Below are positions 52,997 through 64,000 of a stretch of 64,000 bases of DNA, one piece after another; positions within the stretch are counted from its first letter, which is position 1, and each line of letters begins with the position of its first letter. The translations under genes were made by a program, and so were the position numbers. The notes under the pieces are model-generated. The model ran no database searches and was not told the DNA's origin. It worked only from the letters and a program-made list of their open reading frames with translations. Source of the DNA: Ceratobasidium sp. AG-K (taxonomy: Eukaryota > Basidiomycota > Agaricomycetes > Cantharellales > Ceratobasidiaceae); contig JAWNGF010000009.1 of assembly GCA_037039685.1 (NCBI GenBank), positions 1,240,001-1,304,000 on the forward strand. Direction: 5' to 3'.

Positions 52997-53036
52997 GCCA
53001 CTTGTATTAGCCACAAGCGCAGGGTACAAACACATA
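52997..53036 (-). promoter_or_regulatory. Conserved promoter block of HSP-5
   Basis: GCCACTTGTATTAGCCAC at 52997-53014, 151 bases before the start codon and identical to the HSP-3 copy, with ACACATACAAGCTC beyond it as in the other two genes. Confidence 0.5.
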
Positions 53037-53366
53037 CAAGCTCAACTAATCCGGCAAACAGCGTAGCGCTGTAATCTGAGTATCCTACTTTAGCCTTGAG
53101 CGTGTCATGACATCACAGTCATGTGTGTCATTAAGCCTAAATATGGTGAAGTTTCCGAACTGAATATTGGACGTAGACAAAAGAGCAGTGGATATATGCG
53201 TTTCCTTAGCCTCGCTGAGAAGTAAATAATCACGTGCCCCCTAGGTGTATGCGAAACGCAGTTTACAGGCTTGCAACATATTACACTACTAATTCAGTAC
53301 CATCTGGCCGGTATTACCGGGTATGTCCACCGCCCGAATAACGCAATTATTTGATGAGGTTAAGGA

Positions 53367-53621
53367 ATATATACAGCTTCCCAACTCAACCGAGCCAAGC
53401 GTGCTCCCAACCTGACAAACCCGCCACGAACCACGCCTCACATCCAAGCAACCAAGGACCCTACAAAATGTACAAATTGAAACACGGTAACCATGCCTGC
53501 CAAGGAATTATCTAATTCCAGCGCACATCCAAGCGCCCAAACCCCATTTCGCACGGGATGTAGCAACCGAGGAATTTGTTGCCCAAACCGAAATGGAGCT
53601 TGTCCCTACTCACACGCATGA
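53367..53621 (+). other. Possible very small gene with TATA box
   Basis: ATATATACAG at 53367 is placed like a TATA box before two start codons. ATG 53493 gives 42 residues ending GCSNRGICCPNRNGACPYSHA, with Cys and His spacing (C-X6-C-X3-H) resembling half of a CCCH zinc finger. ATG 53468 gives another short product if a 36-base intron is assumed. The following 79-codon frame (53670-53909) has no ATG. Nothing beyond the motif supports expression. Confidence 0.22.
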
Positions 53622-55459
53622 GATTGTCTAGCTGTCTCACGAACAATATGCTCACCCGGCTGGTTTGGTTTGTGTAAGGTTTTGATTGGAGGTGGATGTT
53701 ACACTTTTGGATACTCGAACGCCACTCTGAGACCGGAACGAGTCACCCGTGTGATTGGTCGGCACCCGATTCCGGACAAACCGGCTATAATTAAAGCGCT
53801 CGCCAGTCGGCTCGAAAAGATTTCATCCAAAATTCCCATGTTAGTGCCCTGTTTCACCGCCAACGATAGAATAACTTGGAATAAAGACGTGTCATTAAGC
53901 ATGCTTTGAACGCCGGATTGTGACTCGGCGGATCATCGCATACACGCTGCCGAAAAAAAGAAAAACGAATTATGCCTATAGAGATGAGAAAGATAGTGTA
54001 AACTGGATTTGTAGTGATGGGACGCACTACCTGGATAAATGTCGATCATGATAGCTTGTTCGTGACCCGAGTAGATCGCGCGAGCGGCTGAACTTATTAT
54101 TTACCTTGTTATAGTTAGAGCATCGTTAACCGGCTCCGAAAACGCACCAATCAAAATACAGCGCGCACCGCCGATCCGCGCGAACCACACGTCAATTGCA
54201 ACCGACGCAATCAATTCTCAATGGCGAGGCAATCACCTCCCCACCCCTTGTTTAATCAAGAGCCACTTTGTTCTGCCCATCGAATTCCTCAGGGATTCCG
54301 TTCTGTTGGCCATTACATGCGTGAGCAGAGGATCGAGATCGAGTGGTCGTCGTCGATGGGTACGCGCATGACGCCACGCGGGCCGCCCTGGCCCATCCGC
54401 CAAGCTGTCTAGACTTCAACAAAGTTACGGCGGAAATATCATTACGAAATATTACCCATCCCGTCCCTATACTTCGCGCACATCGACCGCCTGCCAAGCG
54501 CTGCAAAGAGCCCAAGAACCTGAATCTTATCTCCCAGAATATCCCTCACAAAGAACTGTTTGTCGTCAAAGGGCCCAAGCGCTTACGTACGTGATGTGTT
54601 TCCGTAAGAGGCAGGAAACACCCGAGAGCTCTAGAGGGTCGAGATCGTGGTCTATCGGCGGTGGAGATGCAAGACGCATTGTTCCGAGTCGAAGTCGTTA
54701 ATAGACTCCGGCTTCTAGCGACTCGTGGTAACAGGCAGGCTGGAGTATGGTGATTGGACGAGGCTGGAGACTGAAACGGATTGGCATGGATGAGCTTTGG
54801 TCCGATAATGGGTAGAGCAGGCACCATCTATCCTCTCGCACATTCGTCGAGGCCGGTGTCATCGAGATATCACCGATTGGCGCAATTCGCGCAGGGGTTT
54901 GTTTGATTGGAGCGCGACGTGCTTGTGGCGTTTTTGCGAGGCGGCGCGCGATGAGGCTGTGAGGTCCCCAAAATGAAGCGCTGGGCGACTAATGCAAGCG
55001 AGCGGGGGTGCAGAAGTGAGGAATGCAAAGCGTAGAGCAACGAGGAGAGGAATACGGACGAATACACATAGCATCGAGCCGGCGGCACCCTCTCAATCGG
55101 CAGCGGACATAGCGCGTGTGGTAAATGCCGGACCCTTGGACCCTGTTGCTGGCGGAGACTGCGGCGAGGGCGGGCGACGACGACAGTTGCGCGCTGGCCC
55201 GACGAGGTGGGTTAGAGGATCTTCGGAAGGGCCGTGTTGTTGGGTCACGTCGTCATTACCCCGCCCGCGCCCCGCGCTTGACCGTTTCGGGTGAGGTCTG
55301 GCCATGAGTTGCCGACTGACACGAATAAATTTTATACAGATCGCCTTCTATAAAGGAGGCTTCTCTGAAGACCCGTCCCGCACGATTGGCCAGGGTCGTT
55401 CCTGTCTTCTGGCGCTTGCAGATATATACCTCCGCAGAACAGCTGGATCCACACCCACC
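53622..55459. other. Intergenic, GC-rich toward the right; TATA box for the next gene
   Basis: No convincing gene. AGATATATACC at about 55418 is a likely TATA box 40 bases before ATG 55460. Frames on either strand have no recognisable motif and overlap each other. Confidence 0.4.
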
Positions 55460-56527
55460 ATGCCCTGCACACCCACCAACGGACTCTCGCACTCGTACAT
55501 CTCGCAATGGGCGAATTTGACGATGCTGAATCAGTCGTCCTCGATCGACACGATTCCATCGCTCGATCCCATCCCATCCCCAGTGCGCGGTCGTGTGCGG
55601 CGGCGCAAAGACGAAAACGACGACGAGTGTCCGACGCCGCGCGACCGCATGTCCAACTGCTCGCCGCAGCCCCGTGTCGCTAATCGCTCCCGCCCTTCCC
55701 GCCGCCAAGCGCCACCGACCCTGCTCCCGACACTGCACTTTCGCCGACTGGCGCACAAGCCACTCGACCGCCCTCCCCTGCAGCGCACTCCGTCGGACGT
55801 GACCAACAAGCAACGCGACGAGGACACCCCCTCGCCCGACCTCATTTTCAATATGAGTCCCGTGCTCGGTCTCGACGGTCCCTCACGCCCAAATCGGGTC
55901 GCCTCGCACCTGAGCGAGGAGCTGCTCAAGGACACGCCCCAGACGCCCCAGCCTGCTTCGTTCATGTACGCCTATACCTGGGACACTGCCACCCCGCCTC
56001 CACCGTATGCCCAGTCGCTCACTATTAGCGCCGCCACCTCGGGCCTGCTCGCTGACAATGACCACACGTCCGAGGCCGACGAGTCTGCGCTGTCCCACCT
56101 CGAAGAGTCGGAGCTGGCCTCGTGCCTCGTGGATATCCCCGCAATGCCGCGCCTGGGTCGGCTGCATGCCAAGTCGGATCCCCTGCCGGCACGCTTGTCA
56201 TCCTCCCCCGCCAGCTTCCTCGACTCGGGCCGTGCTCAACCCATCCCTATTCCCAAACCCTCGCTACGAGTCCCGTCAGACTATGGCGGCGTGAGCTCCA
56301 TCTCCATGTCGGTAGCGCCGCCCACCCAGACCATCCCGATGCCGGCGCGGTACGCTCGTGTGCCCGCCGCCGCGCGGGAGCGCAAAAAGCGCCGCGACGT
56401 CCCTGTTCCCGTCCACGAGGAACCCGAGCTCGAGCCCGTCCCCGCCGTCCGTCGCAAGAAGCGCTTCTTTCTCGGCGAATCATACGACGGCGACATGGAC
56501 AGCGAACTCTCCTCCTGGCGCCCATAG
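55460..56527 (+). CDS. Hypothetical 355-residue Ser/Pro-rich protein
   Basis: Single-exon frame from ATG 55460, in a good context (CCACCATGCC) about 40 bases after a TATA box; the frame is also open upstream but without a better start. The protein is low-complexity and probably disordered. It has a basic patch RGRVRRRKDEND (about residues 45-55), many SP/TP sites (SPDL, TPQTP), a DPL-rich acidic middle and a basic C-terminus (ARERKKRRD, VRRKKRFF) that could act as nuclear localisation signals. No enzyme domain is recognised. Codon use is GC-rich, like guk1 and the F-box gene beside it. A regulatory or scaffold role is inference only. Confidence 0.75.
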   Translation: MPCTPTNGLSHSYISQWANLTMLNQSSSIDTIPSLDPIPSPVRGRVRRRKDENDDECPTPRDRMSNCSPQPRVANRSRPSRRQAPPTLLPTLHFRRLAHKPLDRPPLQRTPSDVTNKQRDEDTPSPDLIFNMSPVLGLDGPSRPNRVASHLSEELLKDTPQTPQPASFMYAYTWDTATPPPPYAQSLTISAATSGLLADNDHTSEADESALSHLEESELASCLVDIPAMPRLGRLHAKSDPLPARLSSSPASFLDSGRAQPIPIPKPSLRVPSDYGGVSSISMSVAPPTQTIPMPARYARVPAAARERKKRRDVPVPVHEEPELEPVPAVRRKKRFFLGESYDGDMDSELSSWRP

Positions 56528-57202
56528 CCATCCCCGCCTGATGGTTACTCATTGCGCCCTAGGCTGATCTCATCATGTACCCCTAGACCATGCCCCCAAA
56601 ACTACTAGATTACTTATTCCTATTCTTCATTTTCGGTCGCTGTCTTACTAGTCATGCTCTCGCGCATTCCCACTGTACCCATACTATGCTGTCCTAGAGC
56701 TTTTTGTTGTTTGTTTGTTCGGCCTCTGGGTATTTTATCATAGATAGACATTGCAATCATAGATTTTTTTCGTTCCATGACACCGTGTGCATTGGATAAA
56801 CCTTGCCGGGATGAGACTCCACCCACCCCTATCCCTGTGGAGCGGGACTTGAGGCTGGCTTCTAGTGAGGTGCCTTCGGGTATTGCCTAGTGCATCAGCC
56901 TTGCGTTCACAACTTCTTTCTCCTTGCCGTTGATTAGATCTATGAGCTGCCTAGTTGGGCTCACTAGATCACCAAGCGGTAGTACAGCGTACATCACATC
57001 AGCAGACAACGGAATCTCTACAATTGCATTCTAGGGACGACAGCGCACAGGTACATCAGTCTAGGTTCAACATTCAAGCGAGAGTATGATGTATCTGGGG
57101 TAAGAGGAAGAAAATGGTAAAAAGTTAGTCTACCCTATCTCCGCATTCGACCGGGAAAGGGAATTTCTGGGAAATTGGGCGATAGGCAGGTCATGCATCG
57201 GG
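56528..57202. other. 3' intergenic region between convergent genes
   Basis: AT-rich 3' flank of the 355-residue protein gene and of guanylate kinase. No other gene seen. Confidence 0.5.
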
Positions 57203-57967
57203 TCAGTTGATGGATACCGCCGTTTGTTCGAGGATCCCATCGGGGAGGGTGTCCCCAGTCCGTGCACCATCTCGGATCGTCGAGCGGAGGAGCTTGTACG
57301 CTCGATCCACATCGTCGTTGACGATGATCACGTCGAATGCCCCAGTCTGCCCTAATTAGCGACGTTGGAGCACAAAGGGGCGACTTACTGTGGCGTATTC
57401 CATCTCCGACTTGGCCTTGGCCAATCGTTTCACGATCGTCGTCTCGTTTTCGGTCCCGCGTTTACGGAGTCTGTCTCCGAGGGACGACAAACTCGGGGGC
57501 GAGATGAAAATAAAGAGCGCGCCGAGGTGGGTGTGGTATTTCTTGATATTCGCCACGCCTACCGTGTCAATGTCGAGCAAACACGTCGCGCCCTCGGTGG
57601 ATGCGTCTTTGATCGCTTTGAGTGATGTCCCGTAACTAGACCCATCAGTCCCCATCGAAATGATGACGTAGAACTCACTAGGTATCGTAGCTCGTCGTGT
57701 ACTCTGCGAACCCTCCCTCGGCAACCAGTGCTTCGAACTCGGGTTTGGTAACGAAGTGGTATGCTTTGCCGTTTACTTCGCCGGGACGGGGTGCCCGTGT
57801 CGTGTCTACCAAGGGTCAACAGATGCCCGATCCGCACCTATGTACTCACGAGAAACGCTAAAGTTGTACTGTCCCGGAAACTCGGCCTGGAGTTTTTGGA
57901 TCAGAGTCGATTTTCCCGCCCCAGACGGGCCACAGAGGACGATTGGACGGGAGGTTTGAGGGGCCAT
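57203..57967 (-). CDS. guk1: Guanylate kinase
   Basis: Catalyses ATP + GMP to ADP + GDP in purine nucleotide supply. Exons by eye: 57967-57850, 57805-57679, 57635 to about 57389, and a last exon from about 57343 to TGA 57203. The P-loop [11 protein letters not shown] is at residues 13-23. [22 protein letters not shown] is the GMP-binding signature formed across intron 1. Then [17 protein letters not shown] (usually LDIDVQG), the lid region [16 protein letters not shown] and the final [17 protein letters not shown]. Length about 200 residues, normal. ATG 57967 gives the compact cytosolic enzyme. An in-frame ATG at 58009 would add MAPFLFSIARRLFS, which looks like a mitochondrial leader. Transcribed divergently from the TPR/F-box gene 108 bases away. 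Confidence 0.93.
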
Positions 57968-58075
57968 GGAGAAGAGACGACGGGCGATGGAAAACAGAAA
58001 AGGTGCCATTTGCGTCAATTGCGAAGGGATTTTGTGGAGGCCCACGTGACTTGGCGCGTCGTTTGTTTCTGTCCA
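57967..58075. promoter_or_regulatory. Shared divergent promoter, guk1 and TPR/F-box gene
   Basis: Only about 107 bases separate the two start codons (fewer from the upstream guk1 ATG at 58009), so the two genes probably share control elements. No TATA box is visible here. Confidence 0.55.
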
Positions 58076-59914
58076 TGCCCGACGAGTGGAAAAAGCCGTT
58101 TGAAAAGGGCGTCAAGGCGTTTAGGGAGAAAAAGTTTGAGAGTGCGGTTCAGCATTTTACCAAGGTGGGTGGGTTTGTTGTTGGTGCATTGGTACTGACG
58201 GCCGTAGAGTATCGCACTAGATGGCGCCCAGGCATGTGTGTACGACTCGCGGGCCGCGGCGTACGAACAACTACAAAGGTTCAAAGAATCCCTCATGGAT
58301 GCACGCAAGTGCATCAGCCTCGCACCCGATCGATACATGGTAAGTCCCCCACACGGCCATCGATAGATTCCTCACCCCACCCAGAGCTACTTTCGGAGTG
58401 CACGCATCTTTCTCGCGCTATACAAACTTGATCGATGCGTCCAAATGATCGAGGCTGCGCGAAAACGACTCCAACCCTCGGACGCCGCGTATCCACGCCG
58501 GATCGAGGAACTCGCCAAGCTCGAGACTGCCGCATGTCTCCGCCGTCGCGAGCGGGTCGATCCGCTCACCAAACTCCCACTCGAGCTCTTGATGGACATT
58601 TGCAAGATGGCGATCGAGGGTGAGGACGCGCGTGCTTCAAGGGGCGCGGGGCATTTTGCGGTTACGCTGGGGTCGGTGTGTCGTTCGTTGCGCGAGTTGG
58701 TCCATTCGACGCCAGGCTTTTGGCAGTGCCTAGCCATGTCGCATCGACACCTAGCGAAAAAAGTTCCGTTTTGGTTGGAGCGGTTGGCTGGGCAGCCGTT
58801 GTATTCTGTATCGCTGTTCAACGTGGGGGCCGCGACAGACCACAAACTCCAATCATTCTTCTCCGAGGCCCGGCCCGAACTTTGGAAACACCTTCGTCTC
58901 GAGGATAGCACTCCACCTTTGGCCAGCGTCTACAGATTACTGCGAACATATGAATTGAAGCTGTATTCGTTGAGTCTGGTATCCACTTCCACCAATCCGT
59001 CAAACGATCCATATTATGTCGAAGAACTGAGTAATCACCTTGTGCCACTTCCCGAGGCTGGCTCACCCCACGCATTTACCCGAAGCCTTTCATTACGCGT
59101 TCAGGGCCTTGTATTGCCTTCTGTGTCGTTGCCATCCATCACCCACTTGGAACTATGCTCTGGCCATTGGACCGCGCCTCAAGCCCAGCCGATGATATTC
59201 CTTCTGCATTCCATGCCCAATCTACGGAGCTTGGTCCTTCTCCCACAATGGGTACAATGCGAATCTATGACCCTATTATCACCACCTATTCCAGACCCCA
59301 AGGTCACTTCTGTATTACGGTTGCCTTTTCTCAAAAGCTTGCGGGCAGGAGGTCCAATCCTGGCGCCCACGCCCATCACCTTCCAGTTCCCTGCTCTCGA
59401 GATTCTAGAATTGGAACGACATCCGTTATTGACCACAACCTTGATTAGCCAGCTAGGGGCAGCGTCTCAGGAGGATAAAGCCCCAATCCGCCAACTTCAC
59501 CTTAGCCGAACGGCCATTTCCCCTGAAATTCTCAAAACAGCCCTAGCAACGTTTAGCGATACGCTCGAATCATTCGAACTTGCTCAATGCAGCGCCGTGG
59601 GTCAAGACTTTTACGACTTGCTATCTTCCCCACTCCCAGGCGGGGACGGATCAATTCTGTGCCCCCGTCTCCGAGACGTCAACTTTTCAGGGATGGATGA
59701 ACTCAAAGCCGGTCCCCTCGTGCGCATGATCAAGGCCCATCTCGCTTCTTCCAACACGGGTGCGACCCCGATTCGGAATGTGATTGTTGATGCGTGTCCC
59801 AACGTGGATGCTGAAACTTTACCCTGGATGCGAGCTAATGTGACCGGTATTGTCAGCTGCCTTTACAAGACGCGGAACGAGGCTAAAGGACGGAAAAGGG
59901 ACCGATATCTTTAA
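58075..59914 (+). CDS. TPR and F-box protein with leucine-rich region
   Basis: Three exons: 58075-58164, 58208-58339, 58385-59914, introns of 43 and 45 bases; 583 residues. Residues 1-110 form tetratricopeptide-like repeats (WKKPFEKGVKAFREKKFESAVQHFTKSIALD, AYEQLQRFKESLMDARKCISLAPD). An F-box-like segment begins DPLTKLPLELLMDICKMA (about residue 165) with LGSVCRSLRELVHSTPGFW. The rest is a degenerate leucine-rich region (LTHLELCSGHW, LRSLVLLPQW, LEILELERHP). F-box proteins bind Skp1 and choose substrates for SCF ubiquitin ligases; the repeat region would be the substrate side. Followed by a decayed tandem copy. Confidence 0.88.
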
Positions 59915-60407
59915 TCGATATTTTGGGATAGTTTGGGGTGCTTGTCATCAATAGTTTGAGGTTGACGTTTTGACTTGTGGACATGTGTTTATTTTGATTC
60001 GTATTCCTTTGAAGGGTTTCGTTATGTACGTTCAGAGCGTCTGACAGGCTCCTGTAATAGCCTAATACATCCTGGTTATTTGCATCTTTAGTTCTAGGGC
60101 CGTTTAAGTATGGTATATGCTCGACCTGAGCCTCATGCCCCGAGACGTAATCCATTTCAGGATAATCTCTCTGCTGCCTCCGCCCGCACAAGAGACCGCA
60201 TCGTATTTGCGACAACTGTGTAAATGCGTAAATTAGGATCCGATACCGGAAACCTTGAGTCTAATCCGGCCCAAGTCCAATTGATATGGGCTTGAGAGCG
60301 TGGCGTGGTGGCATCGGATTGTGACCATCCCTCGCTGCACGTGACTTGAGGTGTGCTTGGTTCTATCCACTGGCAGCTGGCATTCTTCTAGGCTACTCTG
60401 TTCGACT
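59915..60407. other. Intergenic between tandem F-box genes
   Basis: About 490 bases; no gene or repeat recognised. It serves as the 3' flank of the intact gene and the promoter of the decayed copy. Confidence 0.4.
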
Positions 60408-62229
60408 ATGTCGGATGAATGGAAGGAGCAGTTTGAAACTGGTGTCAAGTTACTCGAAGAGGGGGACGATAAGGCTGCGGTGGTGCGCCGGACCGAGGTA
60501 CGGCGCTAATGCCAAGTGCCCCCCGTAACTAACTGCTGGCAGAGCATTGCACTCGATAGCACGGATGCATGCGCCTACAACTCCCGGACCGTAGCGCAAG
60601 AACAACTCCATACGCTCCAGGAAGCCCTCATGGATGCACACAGGTGCATCAGCCTGCAGCCTGATCAATACGTGGTGAGTTGCCAGACCGGTTATCGATG
60701 TGACCCTAACCGCGTCTAGAACTACTTTAGGACCGCTCGCATTTTTCACATCCTATCGGAACATGATCACTGCATCGAAATGATCGAGGAGGCTAGAAAA
60801 CGGCTAAACCCGTCAGACGCTTCATACCCACGCCGAATCAAAGAGCGTGGCCAGCTAGGGACCGCGGCCTGCCAGCAGAGACGGAGAGGCACTGATCGGT
60901 TGACTAGACTGCCTTTTGAGCTCTTGTTCGACATCTGCAAAATTGCAATTGAGGATTCGGATGTTCTGGCCGGTCCACGCGGGGCTTCGCATTTCGCTAT
61001 TACGCTTGGCTCGGTCTGCCGATCGTTGCGGGAACTGGTTTGCCAGGCGCCTCGTTTTTGGCAGAGCCTTGCCCTGTCTGATGGATTCCTATGACTAAAA
61101 TGCACGTTTTGGCTCGAGAGATTGGCCGGGCAGCCGCTGCACTCGCTGGATCTATTCAACGTCGGCTTTACTCTGTCCGATACTCTTTAAAAGATTCTAT
61201 GTATCACTCGCCCTGACTCTTGGAAGCATCTTCGCATTGGAGGGCGTAAAGTCAGTGCACATGCACTCTGCAGCACTATCGCCCTACAGCTTGAAACTGC
61301 ATTCGTTGAGCATAACATCCCCCAAAGCCACATTGTCCCTAGACTCAGTAATGTATATTCATGGGAGGTTTATCAAGTTTATTGACCCTGTACCCAGCGG
61401 AAATCCCACGAGGAAGCTCAGCCTACACGTCGGGAGCATCACCCTATCCCTCAGCATGGTTTCGCGCATCACGCACCTGGAGCCATGTTCCAATCAGTTG
61501 ACAACGTCTCAAGAAGAACCGCTGCTCTACATCTTACACAACATACCCCATTTGCGCAGCCTGATCTTACGACCGTAATACACGGACAGGAGTTTTAGGT
61601 TTTGGTATGAGGATTTTGTGCCTGGACCCGCTCCAGATCCCCAAGTCAGCCCCGTGTTACGCCCGGCAGCTCTTGAAGTTCTACGATTGGAAGGGATACC
61701 ATTAGCAGAGTCATCTATCACTCGCCAGCTCCCGAGATTAGAAGTTCTAGACTTGCAAAACTACGCAACGTCGACCGGAACTTTGTTCAGACGGCTCATC
61801 AAAGCATCGCCGGCAGATAAACCTCTGATCTGCCAAATTCGATTGAACCAAATGGTTATTCACCCTGACACATTGGAGATGGTTTTATCAGCATTCAGCA
61901 ACACACTTGAGTCTCTCAAAATCTCTCAGTGCCACGATCTCATCCAAGAACTCTATGAGCTGTTATCTTGCCCATGCCCAGACGTCAGCGGACCTCTACT
62001 CTGCCCACGTCTTCAAGACATCAATTTCTCAGGAATGAGTAAGCTTGAAGCGGGCCCGCTCGCACGGATGATAGAGGCAAGTTTGACCTCGTCTAACATT
62101 GGGAACCCCACTGCTCCTACTCCGATCCGGAATCTAATTGTTGATGGATGTTGGAACATTGATGCGGAGACCCTGCCATGGATGCGAGCCCATGTAAATG
62201 GCATTGTCAGCTGTGTGTATAGAGCATGA
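60408..62229 (+). pseudogene. Decayed tandem copy of the TPR/F-box gene
   Basis: Start ATG 60408 (MSDEWKEQFETGVKLLEEGD). Exon 1 (60408-60497, 90 bases) and exon 2 (60543-60674, 132 bases) match the neighbour exactly in length and splice phase. Exon 3 starts at 60720 and carries the F-box (LTRLPFELLFDICKIA) but meets TGA at 61092-61094, then TAA near 61188 and frame shifts. Later pieces (61237-61578, 61618-62229) still show HLRSLIL, LQDINFSGMSKLEAGPLARMIEA and the same ending (ETLPWMRAHVNGIVSC). A truncated TPR/F-box protein of about 200 residues could still be made. Confidence 0.9.
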
Positions 62230-63753
62230 GTGGGTGCCTATTGTTCGATGAAGAAATATTTTGATGAGTGGCAAATTTTGGTAGTTTTCTTGAACGTGTG
62301 CTGGAATAGGAGATGCTTGCTTGACTCCTCTTCATCAATAGTCTAAGCTAAATGGTTTGGTGTGTTAGGGAGATGCATCTGTTTTGGATTGTTCTGCTGA
62401 GTATTATTTACTATTAAGATGTAAGTTTAATTTGAGTGTTATAAGCTTATGTAGTAATTCGGTATGTCTGGGTAGGTCGTTTGTTCCGAACCGTTGGGGT
62501 GTATGCTTGATCCAAGTAAACGATCCAAGGGACAGATTCACGTGACCCATTTGACCTCTTTGGTCCTCCAGAATCATATTTTCCCTCCTCCACTGGTGCC
62601 GTCAACACAACCCTTGTACCCTTGACTCTATAGGCGACTTTGCGGACGAAATGTCACCTTCGGGTAACTTCACCTAGTCTCCTTGGTCGAGACCTTTACT
62701 AGCAGTTTTTTCTTGCGCTGCGCCCTTCCGAGCTCGGAGCACGCCCTTGGGTTCTTGGCTCGCGTTTTGTTCTGGGGTAACTCTGGACCGATCCCTTCTG
62801 AAACTCTATGTGACTTATCATTGGGGCTCTGTTGTGAATCCCACCGTGCTTCCAGCAGACTGGCTTTGCCTGATTTGTCTCCCATTTGGTTACGGGAGTC
62901 TAGAGCCATTGCAATAGACTAGCTTCGCGATAACCCGGGTCGGCCATCCCATATAACGGTGATTCGCTCCATAGGGGAAATACATCAGTCCAAATTGCTC
63001 CTGCACGTCACTTTGGGCTGTGGGCACCCAGTTTATTGGTCATACACTCACTTCGATTCGCATCTCCCGATATTCCCGACAGCGCTGTGCATTGCTCGCT
63101 ATTGTACTCTTTATAATGGCATCAACTCGGTGGCTTGCTTCGACTTTGCGCTCAGACGACGCCGTGATCGGCCGAGAAATCGTGTCGCACGTTGGAATTC
63201 ATTCGAGTTCGCAGTAGGGAATTGAGCTGTAGAATCGGAATCCGCTTGACAACTTCGGACCAGTCGTTACACGGCGACCTGGATCTAATTACGCCATTAC
63301 ATGTGGTCTTGCTTCATTCTGGACGCGTCCAGACAACGCGATCGGCGCTCTATCGGACAAAAATAAAGTGGACTGCCGGAAATGCAAAGTCAATAGAATA
63401 GCACACTTTGAATGTTCGCAGTCACCGGGTTGGATACGGCCAATCGCACAGGGCGGGGACGACGTTGACTGCGCATCGAGCTGCAATCTTGTTTTGTGTT
63501 AGGCCGGACAGCTAGGCGATATGTGTCGACCTCGAGCCGCTCTCGGAGCCTTGCATTCGAAATGTTGGTCATTAGAGTTTGAACCCCAGAAATGGACAAT
63601 ACAATTACATCGCGGAAACTATGCAACCGCAAAGACTAAGATAGATAGCCGCGCGCAATACGTGAATGTGACGAAAGCTCACTCGCCGCTGGGCGATGTG
63701 ATTCGACTCCGGTTATCGCCTAGGCCTCCCTACACTCTCCTATTCATCCCGTC
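62230..63753. other. Intergenic, no gene recognised
   Basis: About 1.5 kb with only short uninformative frames on both strands; no domain, RNA gene or repeat recognised. Confidence 0.4.
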
Positions 63754-63990
63754 CTAATCTTCCGAGGTCATCCTTGGGCGTTTCTTGCGCGTAGTACCAG
63801 CCAAAGGCGGGGTCCCCTCATCATCTCGTTGGTTGTTGGGTCGTTTTTTCTGTTTCGCGTCGCGGTCACGCCGCGAGTCGATGCTTCTCGCTTCGCTTCC
63901 CTGACGTGCGGCAGGCAGTGAGACGGTGACATGCGTGGTTGCTCCGGCGTCGTCTGCCGAACGATCTGCATCTCCGTTGACGATGAGAGA
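63754..63990 (-). CDS. C-terminal exon of a basic, probably nuclear protein (partial)
   Basis: Minus-strand frame of 78 residues ending at TAG 63754-63756. A clean acceptor (TTCTTCCTAG, 64000-63991) precedes it, and the gene continues beyond the window. The sequence is disordered and basic with two nuclear-localisation-like clusters (DAKQKKRPN and TTRKKRPRM) and a final SED. A shorter overlapping frame in another phase is a shadow. The parent protein cannot be identified from this tail. Confidence 0.5.
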   Translation of the reverse strand, partial: SLIVNGDADRSADDAGATTHVTVSLPAARQGSEARSIDSRRDRDAKQKKRPNNQRDDEGTPPLAGTTRKKRPRMTSED

Positions 63991-64000
63991 CTAGGAAGAA

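Noticed and set aside
55093..55305. Small minus-strand frame in the GC-rich region before the 355-residue gene
   Set aside because: Low-complexity, overlaps other equally open frames, no splice or promoter support.
63768..63971. 67-codon minus-strand frame at the right edge
   Set aside because: Overlaps the exon 63754-63990 in another phase; the latter has a clean acceptor and a coherent basic nuclear-type tail.
1..64000. CRISPR arrays, bacterial-style operons, ribosome binding sites or rRNA/tRNA genes
   Set aside because: None seen. Introns, TATA boxes and gene families are eukaryotic; no regular short spacer-repeat structure or tRNA cloverleaf was found by eye.

Overview
This is a gene-sparse, transposon-rich stretch of a fungal nuclear genome. 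Short introns (about 43-61 bases), F-box/TPR genes, chromodomain Ty3/gypsy elements and a head-to-tail array of HSPA12-like Hsp70 genes point to a basidiomycete. A Rhizoctonia-like agaricomycete is my best guess, made from memory of gene style and not from a search.

Bases 1-22711 are a stack of Ty3/gypsy chromoviruses. Element A (minus strand, left end outside the window) landed in the 3' half of an Hsp70-like gene. Element B (plus, 7680-22616) landed in A's right LTR with a TTACA duplication. Element C (minus, 14419-21368) landed in B's third ORF. Two solo LTRs sit inside A, at 2742-3195 (duplication CTGGG) and 5733-6137 (duplication CTTGG). A fourth element, D (minus, 39549-46498), is the same family as C and looks intact. 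It sits inside a Tc1 transposon (38933-47485), which itself split another Hsp70-like gene. In all four elements the primer binding site pairs with the predicted 5' end of the element's own transcript, so they are self-priming elements of the Tf1/sushi type. Almost all differences between paired LTRs are CpG transitions.

Bases 22712-52846 hold the host cluster, all on the minus strand: HSP-1 (truncated, with a stop), a P-loop GTPase/coiled-coil gene, HSP-2, an Hsp70 remnant, a GTPase-less membrane-anchored paralog of the GTPase gene, HSP-3, HSP-4 (split by Tc1 and D) and HSP-5. The pair 'GTPase-like gene followed by HSP-1-type gene' occurs twice, so it was probably duplicated as a unit. HSP-3, -4 and -5 share a promoter block about 150 bases before their starts.

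Bases 53100-64000 are more ordinary: a possible tiny gene near 53.4 kb, a 355-residue low-complexity protein (plus), guanylate kinase (minus, with an alternative start that would add a mitochondrial-like leader), a divergent TPR/F-box gene, a decayed tandem copy of it with identical exon sizes, and the last exon of a basic protein at the right edge.

Gene models with introns were built by eye from splice signals, frame and paralog comparison. No searches were run.
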